The position numbers were made by a program, and so were the translations under genes. Below the pieces are notes generated by a model. It ran no database searches. It saw only the letters and a list, made by a program, of their open reading frames with translations, and was not told where the DNA came from. Shown in pieces: positions 46,150 through 55,800 of a stretch of DNA of 64,000 nucleotides; position 1 is the first letter of the stretch; each line of letters begins with the position of its first letter. Location of the stretch: assembly GCF_030159055.1 (NCBI RefSeq), contig NZ_BQXQ01000001.1:124001-188000 (forward strand), in the 5' to 3' direction. Source of the DNA: Acidovorax sp. SUPP3334. Lineage in GTDB: Bacteria; Pseudomonadota; Gammaproteobacteria; Burkholderiales; Burkholderiaceae_C.

Positions 46150-46905
46150 CTACAGGTGGCGTGCCGCCAGCAGCGGCAGCGACGAGGCCAGCAGTGCCGC
46201 GCCCGATGCGGTGAGCAGGCCCAGCACGATCTGCCGGAAGGCCACATCGCTCAGCCCGATGTACAGCCGCGTGCCGAGCAGCGTGGGAACCAGCATGGCC
46301 GGCGCCACGATCGCGAAGAACGGCAGCATGTCGCGCGTGACCACGCCGGTGCCCAGGTACGTGGCCATGGTGACCATCAGCATCGACAGGTTGAAGTTCT
46401 GGATCACCGCGCGCTGCTGGTCCTTTTCGTAGCCGCGCAGGGTGCACCACAGCGTGGGCAGCGTGCCGGTGAAGCCGCCGATGCCGCCCATCACGCCGCC
46501 GGCCATCCCCACGATGCCATCGGCCAGGCGCCCGCCTTTTTGAATGCGGGGCAGGCGCTTGGCCATCAGCATGGCCGGGCACCAAAGCACCAGCAGCGCG
46601 CCCAGCAGCGTCTTGAACCAGACCATGTCCAGGCGCGGCAGCAGCGCCACGCCGAGCGGAATGCCCAACAATCCCCCCAGCACGAACGGAGCGAGCGTGC
46701 GCACGTCAAACCCGCGCCGCACCGACACCGCCGCGACGATCTGGCCGGTGAGCGCACCGAACACCGCCAGCGTCGCCGCCAGGCGCGGCTCCAGCGTCCA
46801 TGCCCAGAACGACATGGCCACCATGCCGAACGCAAAGCCCGAAAGGCCCTGCACGAACCCGGCCACCACGGCCCCGATGCCCACCACCCAGTAGATCGTC
46901 TCCAT
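46150..46905 (-). CDS. TauE/SafE (TSUP) family membrane transporter
   Basis: 251 aa with about eight membrane helices: IYWVVGIGAVVAGFVQGLSGFAFGMVAM at the N-terminus and GIVGMAGGVMGGIGGFTGTLPTLW at the repeat in the middle, both typical of the sulfite exporter TauE/SafE family. It probably moves a sulfonate-like or organic anion. I choose the ATG at 46905 because GGGGAGAGG precedes it well; a start at 46923 is possible. It is divergent from the LysR gene at 47061. Confidence 0.87.
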   Translation of the reverse strand: METIYWVVGIGAVVAGFVQGLSGFAFGMVAMSFWAWTLEPRLAATLAVFGALTGQIVAAVSVRRGFDVRTLAPFVLGGLLGIPLGVALLPRLDMVWFKTLLGALLVLWCPAMLMAKRLPRIQKGGRLADGIVGMAGGVMGGIGGFTGTLPTLWCTLRGYEKDQQRAVIQNFNLSMLMVTMATYLGTGVVTRDMLPFFAIVAPAMLVPTLLGTRLYIGLSDVAFRQIVLGLLTASGAALLASSLPLLAARHL

Positions 46906-47060
46906 TGCGCGCCTCTCCCCCATGTGTTCATTCTCGGAAGGCGCCGGGCCTGCAAGAAGGACCGCCGCCGATGGGCCAGGATTGTGGCGAAGTCTCATGA
47001 ACCAATCTTTCTAAATTAGTATTGCCCCATAAGTAATTCGATATACCGGAGGACGTACCC

Positions 47061-48032
47061 ATGATCCTGTCCGACATGGAAGCCCGGCTCGCCTCGCGGC
47101 TCAAGATGCGCCACCTGGTGCTGCTGCGCATGATTGCCGAGCACGGCTCGCTCACCCGTGTAGCGCACCACATGGCGACCAGCCAGCCGGCCGTCACGCA
47201 TGCGCTGGCCGAGCTGGAGGCCATGTTCGGCGGCGCGCTGTTCCAACGCTCGGCACGGGGCATGGCACCCACTGCCTTGGGCGACATGGTCATCGCCCGA
47301 GCCAGGGCCATGCTGGAAGACCTGGGCCACTGGGTGCGCGATATCGAGGCCGTGGGCCTGGGCCGTGCAGCGCACCTGCAGGTAGGCGTGATCCCTTTCG
47401 TGTCGGGGCGGTTGCTGGCCGCTGCCATCGGCCGCACACGCCCGCAAGGCCTGCAGGTGACGGTCACGGTCCACGAAGGCACCAGCGACCGCCTGCTGGA
47501 GCGCCTGCGCCAGCACGAGCTGGACTGCGTGATCGGCCGGGCCTCCGCGGTGCTGGACATGCAGGGCGTGGAGCACGAGGTGCTGTACCACCAGGAGCCG
47601 CGCCTCATCACCCACCGCCGCCTGGCCGCGCGGCTCGGGCGCCAACCTCTGGCCTGGCAGGAGCTGGCCCGGCTGGAGTGGATTCTTGGCGCGCGCCAGA
47701 CGCCCATGCGCGAGCAGATCACCGATTTTTTCTTGCGTGCAGGGGTTGCACCGCCTGCGCCTTTCGTCGAAAGCCTGTCGTCCAAGCTCATCGGCGAATT
47801 GATCGCCGCCAATGAAAAAGCGGTGTCCATCGTGCCCGCGGACATCGCCGAGGAACTGGCGCGCATCGCTGGCGTGGGCATCGTCGCCCATCGGTTCGGC
47901 TGGACGCTGCCGCCGATCACGCTGTTCCAGCGGGTCGAAGGGGCGCGCTACGAAGAGCAATCGCTGTTCGTGGCCGCGCTGCGCGAGGTCTGCGCCCAGC
48001 AGGCTGCCGCGCAGGCGTCGAGCACGGCATAG
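47061..48032 (+). CDS. LysR-family transcriptional regulator
   Basis: 323 aa. The HTH is LRMIAEHGSLTRVAHHMATS followed by QPAVTHALAELEAMFGGALF; the effector-binding domain follows (LQVGVIPFVSGRLLAAAIG ... LDCVIGRASAVLDMQGVEHE). A GGAGG ribosome site precedes the ATG. It is divergent from the TauE/SafE gene and is its likely regulator, possibly also of the gene cluster downstream. Confidence 0.9.
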   Translation: MILSDMEARLASRLKMRHLVLLRMIAEHGSLTRVAHHMATSQPAVTHALAELEAMFGGALFQRSARGMAPTALGDMVIARARAMLEDLGHWVRDIEAVGLGRAAHLQVGVIPFVSGRLLAAAIGRTRPQGLQVTVTVHEGTSDRLLERLRQHELDCVIGRASAVLDMQGVEHEVLYHQEPRLITHRRLAARLGRQPLAWQELARLEWILGARQTPMREQITDFFLRAGVAPPAPFVESLSSKLIGELIAANEKAVSIVPADIAEELARIAGVGIVAHRFGWTLPPITLFQRVEGARYEEQSLFVAALREVCAQQAAAQASSTA

Positions 48033-48144
48033 CGCGCGGCGCGCGCTTTTCGATCCCCCCAGCGGCCTGGCGGCGGCGGTGATGCCGGCGCCGGGCCGTT
48101 GCCGTTTTTTCGTGGCATGGCTTCACATCCGCAGCGGCCTGGCA

Positions 48145-48162
48145 ACTACCCGAATGGGTAGT
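48145..48162. promoter_or_regulatory. Perfect palindrome upstream of the BKACE-fusion gene
   Basis: ACTACCCGAATGGGTAGT: 7-bp arms and a 4-bp centre, 118 bp upstream of the ATG at 48280. Size and symmetry suit a dimeric activator or repressor of the LuxR/NarL or TetR kind; the regulator is unknown. Confidence 0.5.
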
Positions 48163-48279
48163 GTCGCTGCCGCACGGCCGTTGCTGTAATGCGACCGACG
48201 TGCCAGCCCGGCGCGCGTCGCTTGGGGTGCCCTGTCAGAGTGGCGCCCCCGGCGAATCCACAAAAAAAGGGGAAGGTTG

Positions 48280-51200
48280 ATGCGAATATTCATCACGGCT
48301 GCGCCAGTGGGCGCCGTTCCACAGCACGCCCTGGCCGAAGCGCCGAAGTTTCTGCCCGGCCACGCCATCGACGCCGCACAGGCGCAGGGCAATGGCCTGG
48401 CCGCCCATCTGGATGCCGATGGCTGGGAGCCGGTGCCCGCCGGTGGCCTGGCGTTGAGCGACGGCCTGGAAGCTTCGGTGACTGCCAGTGATATGAGTGA
48501 TATGAGTGCGCCATCCGTTCAGGAACGCCGCGCTGGCGACGCCGATGTGCGCCGCCATCTGCCGGGCGCTGTCCTGCGCTGCATCGCCTCGGTGAAGACT
48601 GCGCGCGAACTGGTGCTGACGCTGACCGCCCAGGGCTGGACAGCGGCCGGCTGCGGCGATCTGGAATGGCGCGAGAACCGCATCGAGAGCTACCTGCCGC
48701 CTGCGCTGGTGGCCGCGCTGGAGAGCGAGGCGCCGCAGGTGCTGGAAATGCTGCGCGGGCGCGGCTGGGTGGAGTGCGGCGAAGGCCGCTGGAACCCCGG
48801 ACGCACGGCATCGCCGCATCTGCCGATCACGCCGGAAGCCATCGTCGCGCACAGCGTGGCGGCGGTGCGCGAAGGCGCCGCCATCGTGCATCTGCACACG
48901 CGGGACTGCAGCGGCCAGCAGACGCTGCAGGTGCCTGGCGTGGCCAGCCCGGTGCGTCTGGGGCGGCAGGCCAACCACATCGACGAGGCGCAGTACGCGG
49001 CCATCGTGCCGCGGCTGCACCAGCTGGCGCCTGCGGCCATCCTCAACCTGTCCACCAGCGTGCGGGGCGGTGCCGCCGATTTCGAAAGCCCTGTACGCCG
49101 GGTGCACCTGCGGGCTTACGGCGCGCAGCAACGCGTGCCGGAGATGGGGTCCTTCAGCCCGGGGCCGGTGATCTTCCAGGCGGGCGGTGGCTACGAAAAC
49201 CCGCCGGCCTTCCTGGCGGCGCAGACCGCGCACTGCCGGCAATGGAAGGTGCGGCCGGAGGTCGAAGTGTTCAACAGCGCCATCTTGGGCAGTGCGCTGG
49301 GCGCGTATCAGGCCGACCTGCGGTCTGTGGGCACGCCTGTCATGTTCATGCTGGTGGTGGGGGTGGACCAGCACCGGCGCCTGCCGGAGGGCGGAGTGGC
49401 GGACGACTCCCTGTTGCCTGTAGCCGAGCGCAAGGACATCCTGCGCCTGTTGGCCGAAGGTTCTGCGGAGGCCTTCGAGCATGCCCTGGCCCGGGCCGTG
49501 CAATCGTTGCGGCCGGTGGTGGACCGCATCCGCAGCGAATGTCCGGGGGCCAAGGTGTCTGCCCTCGTGCCCGGCCCGATGATCGTGCTGCTGGCACGCC
49601 TGGCAGTGGCTCTCGGCCTCGATGGCGTCCGCGTGGGCCTGGAAGACGCGTTGAACGTACCCGATGCGGAAATGGCCGGCGGCTGGCGCCGCGGCACCAC
49701 GGCAGAACAGGTGCGCTATGTGCGAGAGCAACTGCAGGCCCTGGGTGCCACCGTGCTGACCGCCGAGGAAGCGCGCGTGGCGCTGGACATGCCCCATCCG
49801 GACGTCGCACTGCTGCAGGAGGCGATCACGCGGCTGCAGCCGCTCGCGGCCACGGAACCCTTGGCGCGTCCGAGAGCGATGGCCGGCTCGGTGCTCGCTG
49901 CTCTGGCACAGTTGCAGCCCGGCTATGCGGCGCGGGAGTCGCGGTTTCTGGCGGCGCTGCAAGCCGATGCAGCCCGTCTGCCGGCGGATCGGCAGGTCGA
50001 GGCGGCGGGCGACCTCGCACTGGCCGCGTTGCGCGATCACGGTCTGTACGCGCGCTTTTTCGTGGAAGAACGGGACCGCTATCCCGCCGAAGGGGCAGGA
50101 GCCTTCCGATACGTCTATCCGCTGCAGGCGCTGAACTTCGTGCGTGAACTACTGGTAGAGCAACAGCGGCCCGGCGGACTGTGGGATGCGGCGCTGCAAG
50201 CGATGGCCATCGAAGCGGGTCTGCCGCCACATGCCTATCAGGTGCGTCCCGCGCAGTTCAAAGGTCAGGAGCTGCGGTTTCTGGAGTTCCTCACATCCAT
50301 TCCGTGCCGCTACACCGAGGACCGGACCGACATCGTGCATACCGCGGTGCGCCGCCATGCGGGCTACAGCGCCGCCATGGCCGTGTTGTTCGAGGCCATC
50401 CACGAGCGGACGGTGGCGTTGCGGGCGGACAAGGACTCTGAAGCCGAGGCCAAGAGCGCGGGCATCCGCATCTACCGCGACGCGCCCCGCAGCGGGCCCC
50501 TGGCGATTCCGCCCGACATGGAGATTGCGGCGGTGCAGGCCGCCGTGGCTCGCGGGGCGTGGGTCGTCCTGCCCAGCACGCCCACCACGCATTACCCCGA
50601 GGGCCTGAAGCTCTCCACCGGACTAACGGCCACCTTCGCGCGGTTCCTGGAGCGCACGCAGTCGGCTGCTGAAGTGCTGGGCATCGCCCATGCCGGCATC
50701 GACGCCTGCGGCACGGTGCTGATCGAATCCAGCATGCTGCACAACCGGTTCACGTTGAATACGCAGGTGCATCCGCAGGTGGTCAGCCATTCGTCACGCC
50801 TCATCTACGAGCGCGTGGTGCTGCCCCGGCTGGTCGCTCAGCCGCAGGCCTTGGCCTGGAACGCTGCAGGCCTGGTGGAACGCGACGCGGCGGGCCGGCT
50901 GCTGAACCGCGATGGTCGCCCGGCGGATCGGCTGTCGTTTCAGGGCATCGAAGACTTGGCGCGGCTGCATTTTCTGGCACACAGCTCGGGCATCGCGACG
51001 ATCCAGCAAATCGACAATGCCGCGCGGGCAGACCTAAAGCGGCTGGGGTATTCGGTGCAGGAGCAGGAAGAAATTTTCAACCGCGCTGTCGCTCTGTCGT
51101 TCGCGTCGGCCTGCGATGTGAACCTGTCCGTCCTGGGCACGCCCATCGTCGATGTCACGGCGCTGAACGACGTGCGCAGCGTGGCGGGCACGACGACGCC

Positions 51201-51582
51201 GGATTACCTCTGCGGCAGTGCCAGCGGCACCTGGAGCCTGGCGCCCCTGATCCCGCATCGCGATGACGAGGCGTTCCGCTATACCGAAGCCCACTGGACC
51301 CTGCGCAAGGGCGAACAAAAGAAGCTGTTGCTCCGCCTGGCGGGGGTGGTTCTGCGGGAGGATCCGGCGCGGCTGCACGATGGCCACTCCATCCGCCGGT
51401 ATCTGGAAGGCGCTCCAGCCTCTCTGGTCGAGCTGGTGGCGTTGCTGCAGACCGCAGCCCCCTCGCTGCGCGCGGACATGCTGCTGCGCCAGCATTTCGC
51501 CAAGCATGGTGCTCCGTCCCATACCCCCTCGGCCATGGGCGTTCGCATGCCAGTGCTGGCCACTGCGGTGGAGCGCGAGTGA
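48280..51582 (+). CDS. 1100-aa protein: split BKACE (DUF849) domain plus large unknown C-terminal region
   Basis: Start ATG after GGGGAAGG. The N-terminal strand RIFITAAPVGAVPQ and the later LPITPEAIVAHS (about 181), IVHLHTRD (His204, His206: zinc ligands of beta-keto-acid cleavage enzymes), AAILNLSTS, PEMGSFSPGPVIFQ and GVRVGLED (about 449-456) together make a complete BKACE domain. About 165 residues are inserted after the first strand. Residues about 500-1100 match nothing I recognise; they include conserved-looking stretches (PSTPTTHYPEGLKLS, GIDACGTVLIESSMLHNRF, LHFLAHSSGIATIQQIDNAA). BKACE enzymes use acetyl-CoA to cleave beta-keto acids. The FAD/NAD(P) protein follows 72 bp later. Confidence 0.75.
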   Translation: MRIFITAAPVGAVPQHALAEAPKFLPGHAIDAAQAQGNGLAAHLDADGWEPVPAGGLALSDGLEASVTASDMSDMSAPSVQERRAGDADVRRHLPGAVLRCIASVKTARELVLTLTAQGWTAAGCGDLEWRENRIESYLPPALVAALESEAPQVLEMLRGRGWVECGEGRWNPGRTASPHLPITPEAIVAHSVAAVREGAAIVHLHTRDCSGQQTLQVPGVASPVRLGRQANHIDEAQYAAIVPRLHQLAPAAILNLSTSVRGGAADFESPVRRVHLRAYGAQQRVPEMGSFSPGPVIFQAGGGYENPPAFLAAQTAHCRQWKVRPEVEVFNSAILGSALGAYQADLRSVGTPVMFMLVVGVDQHRRLPEGGVADDSLLPVAERKDILRLLAEGSAEAFEHALARAVQSLRPVVDRIRSECPGAKVSALVPGPMIVLLARLAVALGLDGVRVGLEDALNVPDAEMAGGWRRGTTAEQVRYVREQLQALGATVLTAEEARVALDMPHPDVALLQEAITRLQPLAATEPLARPRAMAGSVLAALAQLQPGYAARESRFLAALQADAARLPADRQVEAAGDLALAALRDHGLYARFFVEERDRYPAEGAGAFRYVYPLQALNFVRELLVEQQRPGGLWDAALQAMAIEAGLPPHAYQVRPAQFKGQELRFLEFLTSIPCRYTEDRTDIVHTAVRRHAGYSAAMAVLFEAIHERTVALRADKDSEAEAKSAGIRIYRDAPRSGPLAIPPDMEIAAVQAAVARGAWVVLPSTPTTHYPEGLKLSTGLTATFARFLERTQSAAEVLGIAHAGIDACGTVLIESSMLHNRFTLNTQVHPQVVSHSSRLIYERVVLPRLVAQPQALAWNAAGLVERDAAGRLLNRDGRPADRLSFQGIEDLARLHFLAHSSGIATIQQIDNAARADLKRLGYSVQEQEEIFNRAVALSFASACDVNLSVLGTPIVDVTALNDVRSVAGTTTPDYLCGSASGTWSLAPLIPHRDDEAFRYTEAHWTLRKGEQKKLLLRLAGVVLREDPARLHDGHSIRRYLEGAPASLVELVALLQTAAPSLRADMLLRQHFAKHGAPSHTPSAMGVRMPVLATAVERE

Positions 51583-51654
51583 TGCGGCGGGCATGGCATC
51601 CGCAGCGTCCACGCCCGGCGTCTGCCCGGGCCGCCAGCAGGGAGACCTACGACC

Positions 51655-53115
51655 ATGGCTAGGATCGCGATCATCGGGGGCGGCTGCAGCGGCACCCTCG
51701 TCATGCAGGCGCTCAGCCGTGCAAGCCACCGCGCCGGTATCTCCGAGGTACTGCTTTTCGACGAGGCCGGCGGGTTCGGTCCAGGCCTGCCCTACGGACA
51801 AGACACCAACGATGGTGAGTTCCTTCTCAACATGGCGTCGTCCCTGCTGAGCGTCGATTCCGGCCAGCCCGACGGCTTTGATCGCTGGCTGGAATGCACC
51901 GGCAACGCGCCGCCGGGCGGGCAGGGCTCTTACGTGCGCCGGTCGCTCATGGGCGCCTATCTGCAGAACGTCGCCCGGCAGGCCGAAGACGCGCTCGCCG
52001 CGCGCGGCGTGAAGCTCGTGCGCATTGCGCAGACGGTGACCGACATTGAATGCGGTACCAGCGGTTTCCATGTGGCCACTGCGCACCACGCCTGGCCAGT
52101 GGACCAGGTCGTGCTGGCGATGGGGCATTTGAAGAAAAGGTCGCCGTTCCCGGGCGCTGCGCATTACCACGCCAATCCCTATCACGACCTGAATGCCATC
52201 AAGGCAGAGCTGCCGCGCAACGCACGCATCGGCATTCTGGGCACCAAGCTCACGGCCATCGACATGGCGCTGCTGCTGGGCCGGCTCGGTGTGGAGCGCA
52301 TTCACATGTACTCCCACTCCGGCCAGTTGCCGCTGGTTCGCGGTGCCGTGCCCGCCGTGCCTCCGGTTCGCCCAGGGCCACGCTATGCCGGCGACACGCT
52401 GCGCGGCTTCCTGCGTTGGTTCCGCCAGAGCGGGCCCTACGAGCGCGAATACCCGGGGCTCATGACGATTCGTGATCCGCTCTTGCGGATCGGCCGCGAA
52501 ATCGCGGCGGCTCAGTCCGTGCGGGACTGGCAATGGCAGTTGGACGCCACCAAAGAGGATATCGACCGCTGCTGGGCCGCCCTGCGGCCCGACCAGAAAC
52601 GCCGCTTTTTCCGCAAATACCAAGGCTTGTGGATGAGCTACCGGCATCCCATGCCGCTGGACAATGCGCGCAAGGTGCAGGCATTGCTCGAAAGCGGTCG
52701 CCTGACGGTCCATTCCGGTTACCGGGCCACCCAACCGGGTGCAGGGCGGCCGGGGTTTCGCGTAGAAATCGCAGACGGAGCGCTGGAACTCGACGGCATT
52801 CTGGATGCGACCGGCGTGGCAGGCAATCTGGCACGAATCGATTCGCCGCTGCTTGAAAATCTGATCGACCGGGGCTTGATTCGCCAGCATGAATTCGGGG
52901 GAATCGCGGTCGATGTGCAGAACCTGCAGGTGGCCGGCCAGCCGGGGCTGTTTGCCATCGGCGCATTGACGCAGGGCTCGCTGTTCTATGTGTCCGCCAT
53001 CGAGCGGCTGGCGCTGCACGCCCAATGCATCGCGGGCCAACTGGGCCGGATGCCCTCCGGTCCGCCAGCGGGGAGGCTCCCACACACGCTGCAGCTGGAG
53101 CGGCTTGCGGTGTAG
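51655..53115 (+). CDS. FAD/NAD(P)-binding protein (NAD_binding_9 family)
   Basis: 486 aa. The N-terminal dinucleotide fold is RIAIIGGGCSGTLVMQAL; then LLFDEAGGFGPGLPYG and FLLNMASSLLSVD, the usual pattern of this family. A second Gly-rich motif (RIGILGTKLTAIDMALLLGRLG) would bind NAD(P). The end (IRQHEFGGIAVDVQNLQVAGQPGLFAIGALTQGSLFYVSA) is typical of flavoprotein oxidoreductases. The substrate is unknown. It most likely works with the BKACE-fusion protein upstream, from which only 72 bp separate it. Confidence 0.85.
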   Translation: MARIAIIGGGCSGTLVMQALSRASHRAGISEVLLFDEAGGFGPGLPYGQDTNDGEFLLNMASSLLSVDSGQPDGFDRWLECTGNAPPGGQGSYVRRSLMGAYLQNVARQAEDALAARGVKLVRIAQTVTDIECGTSGFHVATAHHAWPVDQVVLAMGHLKKRSPFPGAAHYHANPYHDLNAIKAELPRNARIGILGTKLTAIDMALLLGRLGVERIHMYSHSGQLPLVRGAVPAVPPVRPGPRYAGDTLRGFLRWFRQSGPYEREYPGLMTIRDPLLRIGREIAAAQSVRDWQWQLDATKEDIDRCWAALRPDQKRRFFRKYQGLWMSYRHPMPLDNARKVQALLESGRLTVHSGYRATQPGAGRPGFRVEIADGALELDGILDATGVAGNLARIDSPLLENLIDRGLIRQHEFGGIAVDVQNLQVAGQPGLFAIGALTQGSLFYVSAIERLALHAQCIAGQLGRMPSGPPAGRLPHTLQLERLAV

Positions 53116-53183
53116 CGCCAACCGTATGCAGTCCATGCGCTGCGGCGCATGAAAAGCGGGCGGCACGGCGGTAAGCTGCCGCC

Positions 53184-54467
53184 ATGCAAATCTATCGCTC
53201 CGGCCTGCTGCGTTTCGCGGATGACCATTCGGCCTTGTATGAAGAAGACGGCCTGCTCGCCGTCGGTCCCGATGCCCAGGGGCGCCAGCTTGTACAGGCC
53301 GCCGGTGCCTGGCATGCGCTGGCGCCCGAGTACGCGCAATGGCCGGTGGTGCATTGGTCCGGCCGCATCATCGCGCCAGGGTTCATCGACATGCATATGC
53401 ACTTCCCGCAGACCGACGTGATCGGCTCGCCTGCCGACGGCCTGCTGCCCTGGCTTGAGAACTACACCTTTCCCCACGAATCGCGCTTCGCGGATCCGGC
53501 CTATGCCGCAGGTGTGGCGATCGTGTTTCTGGACGAGCTGCTGCGCAACGGCGTGACCACGGCGCTCACCTTCGCTACCTCGCACCCCGCATCGGTGGAC
53601 GCGCTGATGAACGAGGCCCAGGCGCGCGGGTTGCGCCTGATCGCCGGAAAAGTGCTGCAGGATCGCCACTCACCCGACGGCGTGCGCGACGAAACCCGGC
53701 AGTCGCTGCTGGACACCGAGGCGCTGATCGGCCGCTGGCACGGCAAGGACCGGCTGGGTTACGCCATCACGCCGCGCTTCGCGCCCAGTTGCACCGAGGC
53801 CCAGTTACGCGGCGCGGGCGAATTGGCCGCCCGCTACCCCGACGTCTGGGTCCAGTCGCATGTGGCCGAGAACAAGGACGAAATCCGCTGGGCCCGCGAA
53901 CTGTTCCCTGCGGCCCGCAGCTATCTGGCGGTGTACGACGATTTCGGCCTGATGCGTGAGCGTGCCGTGTACGCCCACTGCATCCATTTCGACGATGCCG
54001 ACCGCGCCCTGATGCGCGACACCGGGGCCGTGGCCGCCGTCAGTCCCACCAGCAACCTTTTTTTAGGCAGCGGTTTCTTCGACTATGCGGGGGCCGACCG
54101 GGTCGGCTTTCGCTACGGGCTGGCGAGCGACGTGGGCGGCGGCACGAGCTTCAGCCCCTTTCACACCATGCTCGCCGCCTACTACGTGGGGCGGGAAGGG
54201 CAGACCAAGCCCGGCCTGTCGCTGTCGCCGCAGGCGTTGTGGTGGCAGCACACGGCGGGCGCAGCGCAGGCCCTGGGCCTGACGGGCGTGATCGGCAATC
54301 TGCAACCGGGTTGCGAAGCAGACTTCGTGGTGCTTGACCCGGGCGCGACGCCGCTCCTGGCCCGCAAGACCGCACACGCGGCCAATCTGGATGAGTTGCT
54401 CTTCGCCTTGATCGTGCTGGGGGACGACCGCGTCATCGAACGCACCGTGATTTCACAAGCCAAATAG
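53184..54467 (+). CDS. guaD: Guanine deaminase
   Basis: 427 aa amidohydrolase. The zinc motif APGFIDMHMHFPQTD is at about 68-82, followed by SHVAENKDEIRWA (third His), YAHCIHFDD (fourth His) and SPTSNLFLGSGFFD, LASDVGGGTSFSPF (metal Asp). Length and these stretches are those of bacterial guanine deaminase, which converts guanine to xanthine and ammonia. No xanthine dehydrogenase genes are in the window. The stop codon abuts palindromic element copy 6. Confidence 0.93.
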   Translation: MQIYRSGLLRFADDHSALYEEDGLLAVGPDAQGRQLVQAAGAWHALAPEYAQWPVVHWSGRIIAPGFIDMHMHFPQTDVIGSPADGLLPWLENYTFPHESRFADPAYAAGVAIVFLDELLRNGVTTALTFATSHPASVDALMNEAQARGLRLIAGKVLQDRHSPDGVRDETRQSLLDTEALIGRWHGKDRLGYAITPRFAPSCTEAQLRGAGELAARYPDVWVQSHVAENKDEIRWARELFPAARSYLAVYDDFGLMRERAVYAHCIHFDDADRALMRDTGAVAAVSPTSNLFLGSGFFDYAGADRVGFRYGLASDVGGGTSFSPFHTMLAAYYVGREGQTKPGLSLSPQALWWQHTAGAAQALGLTGVIGNLQPGCEADFVVLDPGATPLLARKTAHAANLDELLFALIVLGDDRVIERTVISQAK

Positions 54468-54515
54468 GCCTCCGGCGCACGTTGGTAAAGCGTGGGCAGC
54501 TATGAAAAATATAGT
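54467..54515 (-). repeat. Dispersed palindromic element, copy 6
   Basis: GGCCTCCGGCGC, a spacer, then GCAGCTATGAAAAATATAGTG; this is the reverse orientation. It begins at the last base of the guaD stop codon and ends 52 bp before the dcd ATG. Confidence 0.7.
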
Positions 54516-54537
54516 GTGCTGCCGCGCGCGTCCTCTC

Positions 54538-54543
54538 TACAAT
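54538..54543 (+). promoter_or_regulatory. -10 box of dcd
   Basis: TACAAT 24 bp upstream of the dcd ATG at 54567. No obvious -35. Confidence 0.45.
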
Positions 54544-54566
54544 GGCGGCCCAGCAGGAGTTGAGCA

Positions 54567-55133
54567 ATGAGCATCAAAAGCGACAAGTGGATTCGCCGCA
54601 TGGCGGAGCAGACCGGCATGATCGAGCCCTTCGAGCCCAATCAGGTCCGCGAGGCCGAGGGCCGCAAGATCATCAGCTACGGCACCAGCAGCTACGGCTA
54701 CGACATTCGATGCGCGCCGGAATTCAAGGTGTTCACGAATATCCACAGCACCGTGGTGGACCCGAAGAACTTCGACGAAAAGAGTTTTGTCGACTTCGAG
54801 GGCGACAGCTGCATCATTCCTCCCAACAGCTTCGCTCTGGCGCGCACTGTCGAGTACTTCCGCATTCCCCGCAATGTGCTGACCATCTGCCTGGGCAAGA
54901 GCACGTATGCCCGCTGCGGAATCATCGTGAACGTGACCCCTTTCGAACCCGAATGGGAAGGCTATGTCACCCTTGAGTTCAGCAACACGACGCCGCTGCC
55001 GGCCCGCATCTATGCCGGCGAGGGCTGCGCGCAAGTGCTTTTCTTCGAAAGCGACGAAGTTTGTGACGTGAGTTACAAGGACCGGGGCGGAAAGTACCAG
55101 GGCCAAAGCGGCGTGACCCTGCCCAGGGCCTGA
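54567..55133 (+). CDS. dcd: dCTP deaminase
   Basis: 188 aa, the normal length. Typical stretches: [74 protein letters not shown] (active-site Ser/Arg and the catalytic Glu region) and [16 protein letters not shown]. It makes dUTP for thymidylate synthesis. Confidence 0.96.
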   Translation: MSIKSDKWIRRMAEQTGMIEPFEPNQVREAEGRKIISYGTSSYGYDIRCAPEFKVFTNIHSTVVDPKNFDEKSFVDFEGDSCIIPPNSFALARTVEYFRIPRNVLTICLGKSTYARCGIIVNVTPFEPEWEGYVTLEFSNTTPLPARIYAGEGCAQVLFFESDEVCDVSYKDRGGKYQGQSGVTLPRA

Positions 55134-55288
55134 CGGGTCTGTTTGCAGGGCGGCTGCGTCCTACACCGCGTCGGCTTTTTCGCTGCAAGCCTCGTCTCGG
55201 AGGGCTCCTTACCATTCGCCCAAGGTTCTGTGTTGCATCTGGTTGGATGCTGTAAACATTGCGCAGAACGCTTTCAGAGGAGTCCACC

Positions 55289-55603
55289 ATGCCCGCTACC
55301 CATCACGCTGTTTCGTCTTTTCAGGCCGAGCGCACGGGCCTTTCGCGGGTGCTGCACGGCTCGGGGGGATTGTCCCGTTACTGGCCCGCTGAAACGCTTG
55401 ACGCGTTTCTGCTGCAAATGGCCGCTCGGGGCCATTGCATCAGTGCCGCCATGATGCTGGGGGACCGCAGCTACGCGCTGCAGCAGATCGAGCGAGCCCG
55501 CACCCTGCCGGGTTGCGCGCTGCAGGCCCTGGTTCAAGAGCTCTCCGAATACTTCGAAGACGCAGAACCCGCAGCCGCCAGCATGCACTGGTGCACCCGC
55601 TGA
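55289..55603 (+). CDS. Small hypothetical protein
   Basis: 104 aa. A good ribosome site (AGAGGAG) precedes the ATG at 55289. The sequence is mainly helical (AETLDAFLLQMAARGHCISAAMMLGDRSYALQQIERA), with no signal or membrane segment. I do not recognise a family. No functional context is evident between dcd and the metallopeptidase. Confidence 0.6.
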   Translation: MPATHHAVSSFQAERTGLSRVLHGSGGLSRYWPAETLDAFLLQMAARGHCISAAMMLGDRSYALQQIERARTLPGCALQALVQELSEYFEDAEPAAASMHWCTR

Positions 55604-55800
55604 CTTGATCGGTGTCAGGCGCTGGAGCCCGGTCCGGGTGGCTGTTGCCCCACTGAGTGCCGGTACACGGGGCCTGGCCTGAACGCTCGAGCCCTACGCC
55701 GCCCCACCGCCACCGTCCTACGCTTTTGCACGTTGTTCGCCGGGTTTTAGGCGGCATTGCCATGGGTAGCATCGATCTCATTCCCATCAAGAGGCTTTGC

